Shown: piece after piece, positions 34,544 through 43,905 of the stretch
Layout: each line of letters opens with the position of its first letter
Numbering within the stretch: position 1 is the stretch's first letter
Source of the DNA: Paenarthrobacter sp. DKR-5
GTDB taxonomy: Bacteria; Actinomycetota; Actinomycetes; Actinomycetales; Micrococcaceae
Length of the DNA: 64,000 nucleotides
Direction of reading: 5' to 3'
NCBI RefSeq assembly: GCF_018531425.1
Contig: NZ_JAHBOI010000003.1
Span: 496,001-560,000 of the forward strand
Notes under the pieces: generated by a model
What the model saw: the letters and a program-made list of their open reading frames with translations, nothing else
What the model was told of the DNA's origin: nothing
The model's database searches: none
Program-made: the position numbers and the translations under genes

Positions 34544-35872
34544 GTGACAGTCCTCCTCTTCATCCTCGGCGTCGTGATCATGGCGGTTGGCATTGCCGCC
34601 AGCATCGCGCTGCACGAGGTCGGCCACCTGCTGCCCGCGAAGCTCTTCAACGTCCGGGTCACCAAGTACATGATCGGCTTCGGACCCACCTTGTGGTCGC
34701 GCACCAAGGGCGAGACGGAATACGGCTTCAAGGCGATTCCGCTCGGTGGCTACGTCTCCATGGTCGGGATGTACCCGCCGGCCAAAGAGGGCGGCCCCGT
34801 CCGGGCCTCCAGCACCGGCATGTTCCAGACGCTGGCCGAGGAGGCCCGGTCCGCCTCGGCCGAAGAGATCACGGACCAGGACAGGGGCAGGCTCTTCTAC
34901 CAGCTTCCGGTCTGGAAGAAAGTCATCATCATGCTGGGCGGCCCGACGATGAACCTGCTCATCGGGGTCGTGCTGTTCGCTGTGCTGCTGATGGGGTTCG
35001 GGACACCGCAGGCGACGACGACCATCGCCGACGTCTCCAAGTGCCAGGTCCAGCAGGGCCGGACCGCTGGCACCGACACCGCCGCCTGCAAGCCCACCCC
35101 CGCGGCTGCGGCCGGTATCCAACCCGGCGACGAGGTGGTCAGCCTCGGCGGCACGCCGGTCACCAGCTGGAACCAGTTCACGGCGATGGTGCGGTCCTCC
35201 GCGGGCAAGCAGGAGAAGCTCACCGTCAAGCGCGGCGGCCAGCTGGTGAACACCACGATCACCCCGGTCCTGACCTCGCGGCCGGTGGTGGGAGCGGACG
35301 GGCAGCCGGTGCTGGACGCGAACGGCAAGCAGCAGTACCAGGACGTCGGGTTTGTCGGCATGGGGGCCGCCTCGAAGACCGTGCCCCAGCCGGCCAGTGC
35401 CGTGCTGCCTGCCGTGGGTGACAACATCGCACGGGTGGCAGGGGTTGTGGTCAACCTGCCCGCGCGGGTGGTCGCGGTCGGCAAGGCCGCTTTCAGCAAC
35501 GAACCCCGGGACCCGAACGGTCCTATCAGTGTGGTCGGCGTCGGCCGCGTGGCCGGCGAGGTGGCCAGCCTCGACCAGGTGCCTGCGGTGGCAAAGGCTG
35601 CCACGCTCGTGAGCCTGCTCGGCGGGGTGAACCTGGCCCTGTTCGTCTTCAACCTCGTCCCGCTGCTGCCTTTGGACGGCGGCCACATCGCCGGAGCCCT
35701 CTATGAGGGGGCCCGGCGGCGGATCGCGAAGCTGTTCGGCCGCCGCGACCCGGGACCGGTGGACATCGCCAAGCTGCTGCCCCTGACGTATGTGGTGGGC
35801 GCGCTGCTGCTGGGCATGAGCGCCCTGCTGATCTACGCGGACATCGTCAAGCCGGTGAACATCTTCGGCTGA
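34544..35872 (+). CDS. Site-2-type intramembrane zinc metalloprotease (RseP/Rip1 family)
   Basis: 442 residues, GTG start. The zinc motif HEVGH (H24, E25, H28) is in the first membrane helix. A PDZ domain lies roughly at 185-290 (GIQPGDEVVSLGGTPVTSW), and the second metal motif is NLVPLLPLDGGH (Asp about 378). Such proteases cut anti-sigma factors or other membrane proteins in regulated proteolysis (Rip1 in mycobacteria). The dxr-protease-ispG neighbourhood is the usual actinobacterial one. Confidence 0.95.
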   Translation: MTVLLFILGVVIMAVGIAASIALHEVGHLLPAKLFNVRVTKYMIGFGPTLWSRTKGETEYGFKAIPLGGYVSMVGMYPPAKEGGPVRASSTGMFQTLAEEARSASAEEITDQDRGRLFYQLPVWKKVIIMLGGPTMNLLIGVVLFAVLLMGFGTPQATTTIADVSKCQVQQGRTAGTDTAACKPTPAAAAGIQPGDEVVSLGGTPVTSWNQFTAMVRSSAGKQEKLTVKRGGQLVNTTITPVLTSRPVVGADGQPVLDANGKQQYQDVGFVGMGAASKTVPQPASAVLPAVGDNIARVAGVVVNLPARVVAVGKAAFSNEPRDPNGPISVVGVGRVAGEVASLDQVPAVAKAATLVSLLGGVNLALFVFNLVPLLPLDGGHIAGALYEGARRRIAKLFGRRDPGPVDIAKLLPLTYVVGALLLGMSALLIYADIVKPVNIFG

Positions 35873-35897
35873 TCCCGCCCCTCGGCTGATCCCGCGC

Positions 35898-35960
35898 GGT
35901 TGATATCGGAAATGAACCCGAAATAGGTTGATTTCCTCGAGTCAGTCGGATACGGTTGAC
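35898..35960 (+). promoter_or_regulatory. Operator and leaderless promoter of the SatD-like gene
   Basis: Four copies of GGTTGA-type half-sites occur: 35898-35907, an inverted copy 35908-35918, 35926-35936 and 35954-35960. The second and third form an 11-bp inverted repeat with one mismatch, spaced by 7. The third copy contains -35 TTGATT (35928-35933); 17 bases later is -10 TACGGT (35951-35956). Initiation would fall at the ATG (35963), so the transcript would be leaderless. Confidence 0.6.
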
Positions 35961-35962
35961 CC

Positions 35963-36574
35963 ATGTTCGTGGTGACGATGGACCAGCGGGGGAGCCGGCA
36001 GCGCGGCGACCTCGTCCCCGCCCTGCTCGATCTCGTAGGCTCCGTTCCGGCGGAGCTCGGCTTTGAGCGCTCCGTGGGCGACGAAGTCCAGGCTGTTTTC
36101 AAGGACGCCAACGCCGTCGTCGACGCATGCCTGCGCGCCCTGCGGGACCGGAACTGGTACGTCGGCATCGGGGTGGGGGACGTGGATTTGCCGCTGCCCG
36201 CCAGCCCGCGGGAAGCCTCGGGGCCGGCCTTCGTGGCCGCCCGCCGGGCCGTGGAACGCGCGAAGAAGAGCGGCGAGCGCGTGCCGCTGGCGGCCGAGGG
36301 CTCGCCGGCGGCCGCCGACGCCGAGGCAGTCCTGGGCCTGCTGGGAGCCCTCGTCTCGCACCGGACTCCTGCCGAGTGGCGCGTGCTGGACCGCCTCAGC
36401 CCCGGCGTGCGGGGCCGCCAGGCCGTGGTGGCGGCCGAGCTGGGCATCACGCCGCAGGCAGTCTCCAAAGCGGTGCTGCGCTCCGGCTGGCAGGAGGAAT
36501 GGGCCGCGCGGCCGGCGGCGGCGGTGCTGCTCGAGCGCGCGGACCGCCAGGCCGGGCGGGGAGGGGAGAACTGA
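35963..36574 (+). CDS. SatD-like protein with C-terminal HTH
   Basis: 203 residues. The N-terminal 115 residues carry VTMDQRGSRQRG, SVGDEVQAVF, WYVGIGVGDV and GPAFVAARRAVERAK. That order recalls class III nucleotidyl cyclase domains: metal Asp, GDE/F-type second Asp, G-I-x-x-G strand, AAR helix. The C-terminal part (about 130-175) is an HTH (RGRQAVVAAELGITPQAVSKAVLRS). SatD-family proteins share this plan and are little studied. Binding its own upstream repeats would make it an autoregulator. It lies between the protease and ispG genes, overlaps the next gene by one base, and no ribosome site is visible, which fits a leaderless mRNA. Confidence 0.65.
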   Translation: MFVVTMDQRGSRQRGDLVPALLDLVGSVPAELGFERSVGDEVQAVFKDANAVVDACLRALRDRNWYVGIGVGDVDLPLPASPREASGPAFVAARRAVERAKKSGERVPLAAEGSPAAADAEAVLGLLGALVSHRTPAEWRVLDRLSPGVRGRQAVVAAELGITPQAVSKAVLRSGWQEEWAARPAAAVLLERADRQAGRGGEN

Positions 36575-36975
36575 TGGCGGTGCTCTGGGTGTTGCTGACG
36601 TTGGTTGCGGCAGCCGGCCTCGGCTGGCCGGTGACAACGGGGATCCTCTCCCTGGCGCGCACGGTGGACGCCCGCGAGAGCGAGGCGAGCGGCGAGGAAT
36701 CCGAGGAGCCGCCTGCAGCCGACCCCGAGACCGCCCGGCGCGTGCTGCGCGGCGGCCTGGTGATCGGGCTGCTGGAGCGCCTCGCCGTCGCGGTGGCAAT
36801 TCTCACCGACGAGCCGGTCGCGATCGCCTACATTGTCGCGGTCAAGGGCCTGGGCAGGTACGCGGAACTGCGGGAGTCCCCTGCGGCCTCCGAGCGGTTC
36901 ATCATCGGCACCCTCGCCTCCCTGCTGTGGGCTGCCGCGTGCGCGGTGCTGGCCCGGCTGTTCCTGCTGCGCTGA
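36574..36975 (+). CDS. Small membrane protein coupled to the SatD-like gene
   Basis: 133 residues: one N-terminal hydrophobic helix (VLWVLLTLVAAAGLGWPVTTGIL), an acidic loop of about 30 residues (ESEASGEESEEPPAADPE), and two or three further hydrophobic segments with AYIVAVKGLGRYAELRE between them. The family is not recognised. The ATG overlaps the stop of the SatD-like gene by one base (TGATG), with GAGGGGAG upstream, so the two are translationally coupled and likely work together, for example as a membrane sensor or effector. Confidence 0.7.
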   Translation: MAVLWVLLTLVAAAGLGWPVTTGILSLARTVDARESEASGEESEEPPAADPETARRVLRGGLVIGLLERLAVAVAILTDEPVAIAYIVAVKGLGRYAELRESPAASERFIIGTLASLLWAAACAVLARLFLLR

Positions 36976-37030
36976 CGAAGCCGGAGGGCCCGCTTTCCTG
37001 CACATGCCCGCGCCGGGATATTGTGAAGCC

Positions 37031-37321
37031 ATGACTATCTTCGCCGTTGAGTATGTGTACGACGCCGAGTCCGACGCGCTGCGGAACGAGCACCGCCCCG
37101 CGCACCGCGCCTGGCTGGCCTCGTTGGTCGAGGGGGGGAAGGTGCTGGCCACCGGCCCGTTCAAGGACGGAGCCGGGGCGCTGCTGATCTTCGCCGAGCA
37201 GGATGAAGCAGCCCTGAACGCGACCCTCGCCCAGGACCCGTTCGCGGACGCCGGGGGCATCTCCGGCCTGAAGGTCACCGAATGGCAGCCCGTCATCGGC
37301 GCGTTCGCCCATCTGGTCTGA
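37031..37321 (+). CDS. YciI-family protein
   Basis: 96 residues, single YCII-like (ferredoxin-like) domain. FAVEYVYDAESDALRNEHRPAHRAWLASLVEGGKVLATGPF contains the conserved His and the ATGPF turn, and the end LKVTEWQPVIG is typical. Biochemical role is unknown; the His/Asp pair suggests an enzyme-like pocket. GATATT lies eight bases before the ATG and may be a -10 for a near-leaderless transcript. Confidence 0.85.
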   Translation: MTIFAVEYVYDAESDALRNEHRPAHRAWLASLVEGGKVLATGPFKDGAGALLIFAEQDEAALNATLAQDPFADAGGISGLKVTEWQPVIGAFAHLV

Positions 37322-37375
37322 TCCAGCCCGGATCCGGACCTGCAGTTTTCGAATGTCTCTTTTGAGGAGCACACA

Positions 37376-38542
37376 GTGACCTCGGTCAACTTGGGAATGC
37401 CAGCCGCACCGCCGCCAGTCCTCGCACCGCGGCGCAAGACGCGCCAGATCAAGGTCGGATCGGTCGGCGTCGGCTCGGACTCGCCGATCAGCGTCCAGTC
37501 CATGACGACCACCCCAACCACGGACATCAACGCGACGCTGCAGCAGATCGCGGAGCTGACGGCGTCGGGCTGCGACATCGTGCGCGTCGCCTGCCCCAGC
37601 GCCGACGACGCCGAGGCACTGCCGATCATCGCGAAGAAGTCGCAGATCCCGGTGATCGCGGACATCCATTTCCAGCCCAAGTACGTCTTCGCCGCCATCG
37701 AGGCCGGCTGTGCCGCCGTCCGGGTGAACCCGGGCAACATCCGCAAGTTCGACGACCAGGTCAAGGAGATTGCGCAGGCGGCCAAGGACCACGGCACCTC
37801 CATCCGGATCGGCGTCAACGCCGGCTCGCTGGACCCGCGGCTGCTGCAGAAGTACGGCAAGGCCACCCCTGAGGCGCTGGTGGAATCCGCCGTCTGGGAG
37901 GCCTCGCTGTTCGAAGAGCACGACTTCCACGACTTCAAGATCTCCGTCAAGCACAACGACCCGGTGGTCATGGTCCGTGCCTACCAGCTGCTGGCCGAGC
38001 GTGGCGACTGGCCGCTGCACCTCGGTGTGACCGAGGCCGGCCCGGCCTTCCAGGGCACGATCAAGTCCGCCACGGCCTTCGGCGCCCTGCTCTCGCAGGG
38101 CATCGGCGACACTATCCGGGTTTCCCTCTCCGCGCCGCCGGTGGAGGAAGTCAAGGTCGGCAACCAGATCCTGCAGTCGCTGAACCTGCGGCCCCGGAAG
38201 CTCGAAATCGTCTCCTGCCCCTCCTGCGGGAGGGCGCAGGTGGACGTTTACACGCTGGCCGACCAGGTGACCGCAGGGCTGGAAGGCCTGGAAGTGCCGC
38301 TGCGCGTCGCGGTCATGGGCTGCGTGGTCAACGGGCCAGGCGAAGCGCGCGAAGCGGACCTCGGCGTCGCCTCCGGGAACGGCAAGGGACAGATTTTCGT
38401 CCGCGGTGAAGTCATCAAGACTGTTCCTGAGGACCAGATTGTTGAGACACTCATTGAAGAGGCGATGAGGATTGCCGAGGAGATGGGTGAGGGCGATGGC
38501 GAAAATGCTGTCGAAGGTGGCCCCGTGGTTAGCGTCAGCTAA
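37376..38542 (+). CDS. ispG: 4-hydroxy-3-methylbut-2-enyl diphosphate synthase (GcpE)
   Basis: 388 residues, GTG start after GAGGAG. It converts MEcPP to HMBPP in the MEP pathway with a [4Fe-4S] cluster. The cluster cysteines are in [10 protein letters not shown] and [17 protein letters not shown]. The N-terminal barrel has [19 protein letters not shown] and RVNPGNI. The 3' end overlaps the acetyltransferase gene by 47 bases. Confidence 0.98.
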   Translation: MTSVNLGMPAAPPPVLAPRRKTRQIKVGSVGVGSDSPISVQSMTTTPTTDINATLQQIAELTASGCDIVRVACPSADDAEALPIIAKKSQIPVIADIHFQPKYVFAAIEAGCAAVRVNPGNIRKFDDQVKEIAQAAKDHGTSIRIGVNAGSLDPRLLQKYGKATPEALVESAVWEASLFEEHDFHDFKISVKHNDPVVMVRAYQLLAERGDWPLHLGVTEAGPAFQGTIKSATAFGALLSQGIGDTIRVSLSAPPVEEVKVGNQILQSLNLRPRKLEIVSCPSCGRAQVDVYTLADQVTAGLEGLEVPLRVAVMGCVVNGPGEAREADLGVASGNGKGQIFVRGEVIKTVPEDQIVETLIEEAMRIAEEMGEGDGENAVEGGPVVSVS

Positions 38543-39380
38543 GTCCGCGGAGCCTGTTCGTGTCCTCGACGCCGAGGACACGGCCTCCCTGCGCCGCCTG
38601 GTGGACCGAGACCCCGTGGCGAACGTCTTCCTCGCGTCGTACCTGGAAGGCAGCGGCAGCGCCTCTCCCACGCGCACCGGCGCCCTTATCCTCGGCTACT
38701 TCGACGACGGCGAGCTCGCCAGTGCCTGCTGGGCCGGGGCCAACGTGGTTCCGGTGCAGGTCGAACCGGCGCAGGCAGCGGCCTACGCGGGAGCGCTGGC
38801 CCGCTCCGGCCGGCGCTATTCCTCGATCTTCGGCCCGGCCAACGCCGTCATGTCGATCTACGCGCAGTGGCAGGGGCTTGGCGCCCAGGCCCTCGAAGTG
38901 AGGTCCAACCAGCCGCTGCTGAGCATCGCAGGGGAGTCGCCGGTTGTGCCGAACCCTGCGCTGGGCTTCGGCACGATGGACGAGTTCGAGGACCTGTTGC
39001 CGGCTTGCGTGGCGATGTTCGAGGAGGAGGTCGGGTATTCGCCGTTCCTGGGCGGCGAGGACTTCTACCGCCGCCGGGTGGCCGGACTGGTCCAGCGCGG
39101 CCATTCCCTGCTGCACCTCGACGGCGCCGGCGATGTGGTTTTCAAAGCCGAACTGGGTGCTGTGTCGCAGCAGGCCACCCAGGTGCAGGGGGTTTGGATG
39201 AACCCCCGGTACCGGGGCCGCGGCCTCAGCGCCGGGTACATGGCCGCCGTCGTGCACCTCGCGCGCCGGTACGCTCCCACCACCACGCTGTATGTGAACG
39301 ACTACAACCACCGCGCGCGGGCCACGTATGAGAAGGTCGGCTTCGAACAGGTCGGAACGTTCGCCACCGTTCTGTTTTAG
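38496..39380 (+). CDS. GNAT acetyltransferase with N-terminal DUF4081 domain
   Basis: 294 residues. The N-terminal half (about 25-140; [23 protein letters not shown]) is the DUF4081 region, and the C-terminal half is a GNAT domain with the acetyl-CoA loop [21 protein letters not shown] and [20 protein letters not shown]. This two-domain protein regularly sits between ispG and proS in actinobacteria. Its substrate is unknown. Starts at 38472 or 38505 are also possible. Confidence 0.9.
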   Translation: MAKMLSKVAPWLASAKSAEPVRVLDAEDTASLRRLVDRDPVANVFLASYLEGSGSASPTRTGALILGYFDDGELASACWAGANVVPVQVEPAQAAAYAGALARSGRRYSSIFGPANAVMSIYAQWQGLGAQALEVRSNQPLLSIAGESPVVPNPALGFGTMDEFEDLLPACVAMFEEEVGYSPFLGGEDFYRRRVAGLVQRGHSLLHLDGAGDVVFKAELGAVSQQATQVQGVWMNPRYRGRGLSAGYMAAVVHLARRYAPTTTLYVNDYNHRARATYEKVGFEQVGTFATVLF

Positions 39381-39525
39381 TTTGGCCAACCGGCGGGGCC
39401 GCCCTGCGGGCTGATTCGGGTCACCGGTTCGGGTGCGGGCCGGGGAGCCGATACATTAGTACACGGTTGTTTGTCCTCCGCCGGGCCGCCCGCTGTCCGG
39501 CCAGCCCAAGAAACGGATTCCCGCT

Positions 39526-41322
39526 GTGGTCCTTCGCCTTTCCACCATGTTCCTGCGCACCCTGCGGGAAGACCCTGTCGACGCCGAGGTGGCCAGCCAC
39601 AAGCTGCTCGTGCGCGCCGGCTACATCCGCCGTGCCGCCCCGGGCATCTACACCTGGCTGCCGATGGGCCTGAAGGTGCTGGCCAAGGTCGAGGCGATCG
39701 TGCGCGAGGAGATGGACGCCATCGGCGCCCAGGAAGTGCATTTCCCCGCACTGTTGCCGCGTGAGCCCTACGAGGCGACCAACCGCTGGACCGAGTACGG
39801 GGAGAACCTGTTCCGGCTGCAGGACCGCAAGGGTGCCGATTACCTGCTGGCCCCCACGCACGAGGAAATGTTCACCCTGCTGGTCAAGGACCTCTACAGC
39901 TCCTACAAGGACCTGCCGCTGAGCCTGTACCAGATCCAGAACAAGTACCGGGACGAGGCGCGGCCCCGCGCCGGCCTGCTGCGCGGCCGTGAGTTCGTGA
40001 TGAAGGATTCCTACTCGTTCGACATTGACGACGAGGGCCTGGAAGCGAGCTACCAGGCGCACCGGCGCGCCTACGTGCGCATCTTCGAGCGTCTTGGGCT
40101 GGAGGTCGTCGCCGTCTCCGCCGTCTCCGGCGCCATGGGCGGGTCCAAGAGCGAAGAGTTCCTGCACCCGACGGCCGTGGGCGAGGACACCTACGTCCGT
40201 TCCGCCGGCGGCTACGCCGCCAACGTCGAGGCCGTGACGACTGTCGTGCCGCCGGCCATCGACTACACCGACGCGCCCGCCGCGCACGTCGAGGAAACCC
40301 CCAACACGCCCACGATTGAGACCCTGGTCGCGGACGCGAACGCCCGGTTCCCCCGGGCGGGCAACCCGTGGACGGCCGCTGACACGCTCAAGAACGTCGT
40401 CCTGGCGGTCACACTGCCCACCGGCGAGCGCCGCGTCGTCGTCATCGGTGTTCCAGGGGACCGCGCCGTCGACCTCAAGCGCGTGGAAGCCAACATCGGG
40501 GCGCACCTGGAGATCGGCGGCGAACTCGCCGTCGAGGCGGCCAATGAGGATGACCTGAAGAAGAACCCGGCCTTGATCAAGGGCTACATCGGCCCGGGCC
40601 TGAGCAAGGACGCTTCGGTGCTCGGCCTCGAGGGCAGCTCCAAGCTGCTCTTCCTGGTGGACCCGCGAGTGGTGCCGGGTTCGAGCTGGATCACCGGGGC
40701 GAACATCCAGGGCGTCCACGTCTTCGGCCTGGTGGCCGAACGCGACTTTGGCTGGGACGGCACCATCGAAGCCGTCGAAGTCCGCGCCGGCGACGAGGCG
40801 CCCGACGGGTCCGGCCCGCTGGAGGCAGCCCGCGGCATCGAAATGGGCCACATCTTCCAGCTCGGCCGCAAGTACGCCGAGGCGCTGGAGCTGAAGGTCC
40901 TGGACCGCAACGGCAAGCTCGTCACGGTGACCATGGGCTCCTACGGCATCGGTGTGACCCGCGCGGTCGCAGCGCTGGCCGAGTCCAACCACGACGAGAA
41001 GGGCCTCACCTGGCCGCGTGCCGTGGCACCGGCGGACGTCCACGTCGTAGCCGCCGGGCGCGACGAGGCGCTCTACACAGCGGCGGAAGAGCTGGTTGCC
41101 CAGCTGGACGCCGCGGGACTGGAAGTTCTCTACGACGACCGCCCCAAGGTCTCCCCGGGCGTGAAGTTCGGCGACGCCGAGCTGATCGGCGTGCCCACGA
41201 TCCTCGTGGTCGGACGCGGACTGGCCGACGGCGTCGTCGAAATCAAGGACCGCGCTTCCGGCGCAGCCGAGAACGTGCCGGTGGCGGACGCCGTCCGGTA
41301 CGTGCTCGCGGCCGCCCGCTAA
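39526..41322 (+). CDS. proS: Proline--tRNA ligase (bacterial type, with editing domain)
   Basis: 598 residues, GTG start. Class II core: [40 protein letters not shown], the dimer/motif 2 region [35 protein letters not shown], and motif 3 [17 protein letters not shown]. An inserted YbaK-like editing domain lies at about 225-400, which removes Ala from tRNA-Pro. A C-terminal anticodon-binding domain follows. A possible -10 lies in the GATACATTAGTACAC region about 70 bases upstream. Confidence 0.98.
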   Translation: MVLRLSTMFLRTLREDPVDAEVASHKLLVRAGYIRRAAPGIYTWLPMGLKVLAKVEAIVREEMDAIGAQEVHFPALLPREPYEATNRWTEYGENLFRLQDRKGADYLLAPTHEEMFTLLVKDLYSSYKDLPLSLYQIQNKYRDEARPRAGLLRGREFVMKDSYSFDIDDEGLEASYQAHRRAYVRIFERLGLEVVAVSAVSGAMGGSKSEEFLHPTAVGEDTYVRSAGGYAANVEAVTTVVPPAIDYTDAPAAHVEETPNTPTIETLVADANARFPRAGNPWTAADTLKNVVLAVTLPTGERRVVVIGVPGDRAVDLKRVEANIGAHLEIGGELAVEAANEDDLKKNPALIKGYIGPGLSKDASVLGLEGSSKLLFLVDPRVVPGSSWITGANIQGVHVFGLVAERDFGWDGTIEAVEVRAGDEAPDGSGPLEAARGIEMGHIFQLGRKYAEALELKVLDRNGKLVTVTMGSYGIGVTRAVAALAESNHDEKGLTWPRAVAPADVHVVAAGRDEALYTAAEELVAQLDAAGLEVLYDDRPKVSPGVKFGDAELIGVPTILVVGRGLADGVVEIKDRASGAAENVPVADAVRYVLAAAR

Positions 41323-41331
41323 GCCGCGGAG

Positions 41332-42141
41332 GTGTTGGCGACAGGACTTGAGTCGATCCAGCTCGGCACCCTCCTGCTGGTCATTGTGGCCGGCTTCGCG
41401 GCCGGCTGGATCGATGCCGTCGTCGGGGGAGGCGGCCTGTTGCAGCTTCCGGTGATGCTGATGCTCCCGGGCATCTCGCCGGTGCAGGCGCTGGCAACGA
41501 ACAAGATGGGTTCCATCTTCGGCACGACCACCAGCGCGGTCACCTACTACCGCCGGGTGGGACCGGATCTGCGCACGGCCGTTCCCATGGCGCTGGTGGC
41601 CCTGGCCGGCAGTTTCGGCGGCGCATTCCTGGCGGCGAACCTTCCGGCGTCCGTGTTCAAGCCCATCATCGTGGCCGCCTTGATCGCGGTGGCGCTGTTC
41701 ACGCTGTTCAAACCGGCAATCGGGGAACTGACGGCCCTGCGCCACAGCGGCCGCCGGCACTACCTGCTGGCAATGCTGATCGGGGCCGTGATCGGTTTCT
41801 ACGACGGGCTGATCGGGCCCGGGACCGGTTCCTTCCTGGTGATAGCCCTGGTGAGCCTGCTCGGCTACGCGTTCCTCGAAGCGAGCGCCAAGGCCAAGAT
41901 CGTGAACCTGGCGACCAACGCCGGAGCGCTGCTGTTCTTCCTGCCGCACGGCTCGCTGCTCTGGGGCGTGGGCCTGGTGCTGGGCGGTGCGAACATGGCC
42001 GGGGGTTACCTTGGTGCGCGGACCGCGGTCAGCCGCGGCAACCGTTTCATCCGGGTGGTTTTTCTCGTGGTGGTGGCCGTGCTGATCGTGAAGCTCGGCG
42101 CCGACGTGTGGGCCGAGAACCTGGGCCACGGCGGACAGTAA
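41332..42141 (+). CDS. TauE/SafE (TSUP) family membrane transporter
   Basis: 269 residues, about eight hydrophobic helices in two similar halves: LLVIVAGFAAGWIDAVVGGGGLLQLPVML and ALATNKMGSIFGTTTSAVTYYRR in the first, IGFYDGLIGPGTGSFLVIAL and ATNAGALLFF in the second. Members export or take up sulfite, sulfonates or organosulfur compounds. The substrate is not shown by sequence. A GTG start lies nine bases after proS. It is convergent with the kinase gene, leaving a 9-base gap. Confidence 0.88.
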   Translation: MLATGLESIQLGTLLLVIVAGFAAGWIDAVVGGGGLLQLPVMLMLPGISPVQALATNKMGSIFGTTTSAVTYYRRVGPDLRTAVPMALVALAGSFGGAFLAANLPASVFKPIIVAALIAVALFTLFKPAIGELTALRHSGRRHYLLAMLIGAVIGFYDGLIGPGTGSFLVIALVSLLGYAFLEASAKAKIVNLATNAGALLFFLPHGSLLWGVGLVLGGANMAGGYLGARTAVSRGNRFIRVVFLVVVAVLIVKLGADVWAENLGHGGQ

Positions 42142-42150
42142 CCCGGGGCC

Positions 42151-43110
42151 CTAGCGCGCAGCGAGGGCGCCGGCGACCCACACCGAGCGGGCCAGCTCGC
42201 GTTCGTGGTGCGGCTTGGCCGCGTACCAGAGCGCGTTGTCGACTTCCCGCGCGATTGCATATGCAGTGGCGGCGCCGGCGTCGAGCCCGGCTGCCGCGCA
42301 CAGGGCGTCGAGCCGGATGCGGAGGGCCGCTTCCGGGTTGGACGGCTCAAGGCCCTCCAGCCGGTTCCAGAGCATCGGCGCGACCGCGAACTCCGCTTCG
42401 CCGACGGCGGGTTGCGGGTCGATCGCGAGGAAGCCGCCGTCCGCGCGCGGGCGCGCGAGGATGTTTTCGTAGTGCAGGTCGGTGTGCACCAGCACATCGG
42501 TGCCGCCGCGCCGGCCGACGGCGCCGCGGGTCTGGCAGACTTCGAGCCCGGCTTCCAGCAGGCGCCGCCCGAACGGCCTGCCGAGCTCCTCCCACGTTGC
42601 CGGCAGGTCATCGGACCAGCGTTCCAATCGGTCCGCTATGGACGGCAGGGAAGCCCATTCGGGCCGGGCATCCGGGACGATGGAGAGTTCCCGGACGATG
42701 GCTCCCCAGACTGCGGTGGCGGTGTCGAAGGGCTCGTTCCCGAGTGAGTGCAGAGGGTCCAGCCTCTCCAGCAGCATCGCGCAGTCGCCGATGTCGTCGG
42801 CAAGCATTTCCACCGCTCCCCGGCCCTTCCACAGCCGCAGAGCGTGGCCTTCCACAGCGGCTTCCTCGTGCGGGAAAGCCACCTTCAGCACAGCTTGCCG
42901 ACCGAATGCCAGCACCGGCACGACGATGGCGCCGTAGCCGCTGAAAGCGGTCCGTCCTGCCATCGGTTCCAAGGTCAGGGACCAGCGGTCGAAAGCCCGT
43001 TCCAAGAGGCCAGGCAGACGATGCAGCCAGTTCCGCCGCTCCGGCGTCGTTGAGTAACGGGCGCGGAGGCCCGCCGGCACCTCGACGCCGTGCGGCCCGG
43101 ACCCCGGCAC
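42151..43110 (-). CDS. Aminoglycoside 6-phosphotransferase-like kinase
   Basis: 319 residues of the APH(6)/hydroxyurea-resistance kinase family. The catalytic loop is VLVHTDLHYENIL (Asp and Asn present) and the metal-binding Asp is in LAIDPQPAVGEAEFAVAP. N-terminal GRQAVLKVAFPHEE holds the ATP Lys. Family members phosphorylate streptomycin. A chromosomal, core-genome-like gene of this kind need not confer resistance, and a small-metabolite kinase is equally possible. It starts four bases after the VIT gene, probably in one transcript. Confidence 0.85.
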   Translation of the reverse strand: MPGSGPHGVEVPAGLRARYSTTPERRNWLHRLPGLLERAFDRWSLTLEPMAGRTAFSGYGAIVVPVLAFGRQAVLKVAFPHEEAAVEGHALRLWKGRGAVEMLADDIGDCAMLLERLDPLHSLGNEPFDTATAVWGAIVRELSIVPDARPEWASLPSIADRLERWSDDLPATWEELGRPFGRRLLEAGLEVCQTRGAVGRRGGTDVLVHTDLHYENILARPRADGGFLAIDPQPAVGEAEFAVAPMLWNRLEGLEPSNPEAALRIRLDALCAAAGLDAGAATAYAIAREVDNALWYAAKPHHERELARSVWVAGALAAR

Positions 43111-43114
43111 CGCG

Positions 43115-43843
43115 TCAGACGATGCCGCTGGCGCCGAGCAGGCGGCCGATGAGGAAGGTCACGGCCAGGGCCAGCGCGCCGCCGACTACCACGCGGACAC
43201 CGGCGCGGGTCTTCGAACCGCCGCCGATAAAGGCGCCAAGACCGCCGGTAATGGCCAGGGCCACCAGCACCGCCGCGAACGTCACCGGAACGCGCCAGGC
43301 CGCCGGCGGCAGGAGGATGGCCAGCAGTGGCAGGATGGCGCCAACGATGAAGCTGACCGCGGAGGCGAAGGCGGCGTGCCACGGGCTGACGACGTCGTTC
43401 TCGTCAATGTGCAGTTCAGCCGACAGGTGCGCGGCCAGCGCGTCGTGCTCAGTGAGTTCCAGCGCGACTTGGTGCGCCGTCTCCGGGCTCAGGCCCTTCT
43501 GGCGGTAGATGCCGGCCAGTTCAGCAAGCTCTTCGTCGGGCTGCTCGGCCAGTTCCCGGCGTTCCTTCTCGATGAGTGCCCGCTGGCTGTCGCTCTGGCT
43601 GCTGACCGAGACGTATTCGCCCAGCGCCATGGAGATCGCGCCGCCAACCAGGCCCGCCATGCCCGCGGTCAGGATGGGTCCCGACTCGGTGGTGGCGCCG
43701 GCGACGCCGACGACGATCGCCGCAACCGAGACGATGCCGTCGTTGGCGCCGAGCACGCCGGCGCGCAGCCAGTTCAGCCGCGTGGCGAGGTCGGTGCGGT
43801 GCGGTTCGTCGTCGTGCACGGTGACAGGTTCGGTGGTTGCCAT
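43115..43843 (-). CDS. VIT1/CCC1-family divalent metal transporter
   Basis: 242 residues. The N-terminal helices contain NWLRAGVLGANDGIVSVAAIVVGVAGA with the conserved DG pair and MALGEYVSVSSQSD. A charged cytoplasmic region (EKERRELAEQPDEELAELAGIYRQKGL...ELTEHDAL) provides Glu/His metal ligands, and three C-terminal helices follow. Members move Fe(II) or Mn(II). The start at 43843 is the first residue of family homology. The upstream open codons overlap the neighbouring gene. Confidence 0.9.
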   Translation of the reverse strand: MATTEPVTVHDDEPHRTDLATRLNWLRAGVLGANDGIVSVAAIVVGVAGATTESGPILTAGMAGLVGGAISMALGEYVSVSSQSDSQRALIEKERRELAEQPDEELAELAGIYRQKGLSPETAHQVALELTEHDALAAHLSAELHIDENDVVSPWHAAFASAVSFIVGAILPLLAILLPPAAWRVPVTFAAVLVALAITGGLGAFIGGGSKTRAGVRVVVGGALALAVTFLIGRLLGASGIV

Positions 43844-43905
43844 GGACCCAGCAAAGCATGGGGCCGTGCCCGGCGCTAGGAAGGTGAGGATTCCCTTCCT
43901 GGGCC

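Noticed and set aside
36902-38677. A 591-codon minus-strand open frame over the YciI and ispG genes
   Set aside because: Antisense shadow of ispG, whose cluster cysteines and start are clear.
39421-42129. A 902-codon minus-strand open frame over proS and the TSUP gene
   Set aside because: Antisense to firm genes; low-complexity composition with no domain.
42151-43110. A horizontally acquired streptomycin resistance cassette
   Set aside because: There is no transposase, integron or composition shift; the gene is joined to a VIT gene in ordinary chromosomal context.
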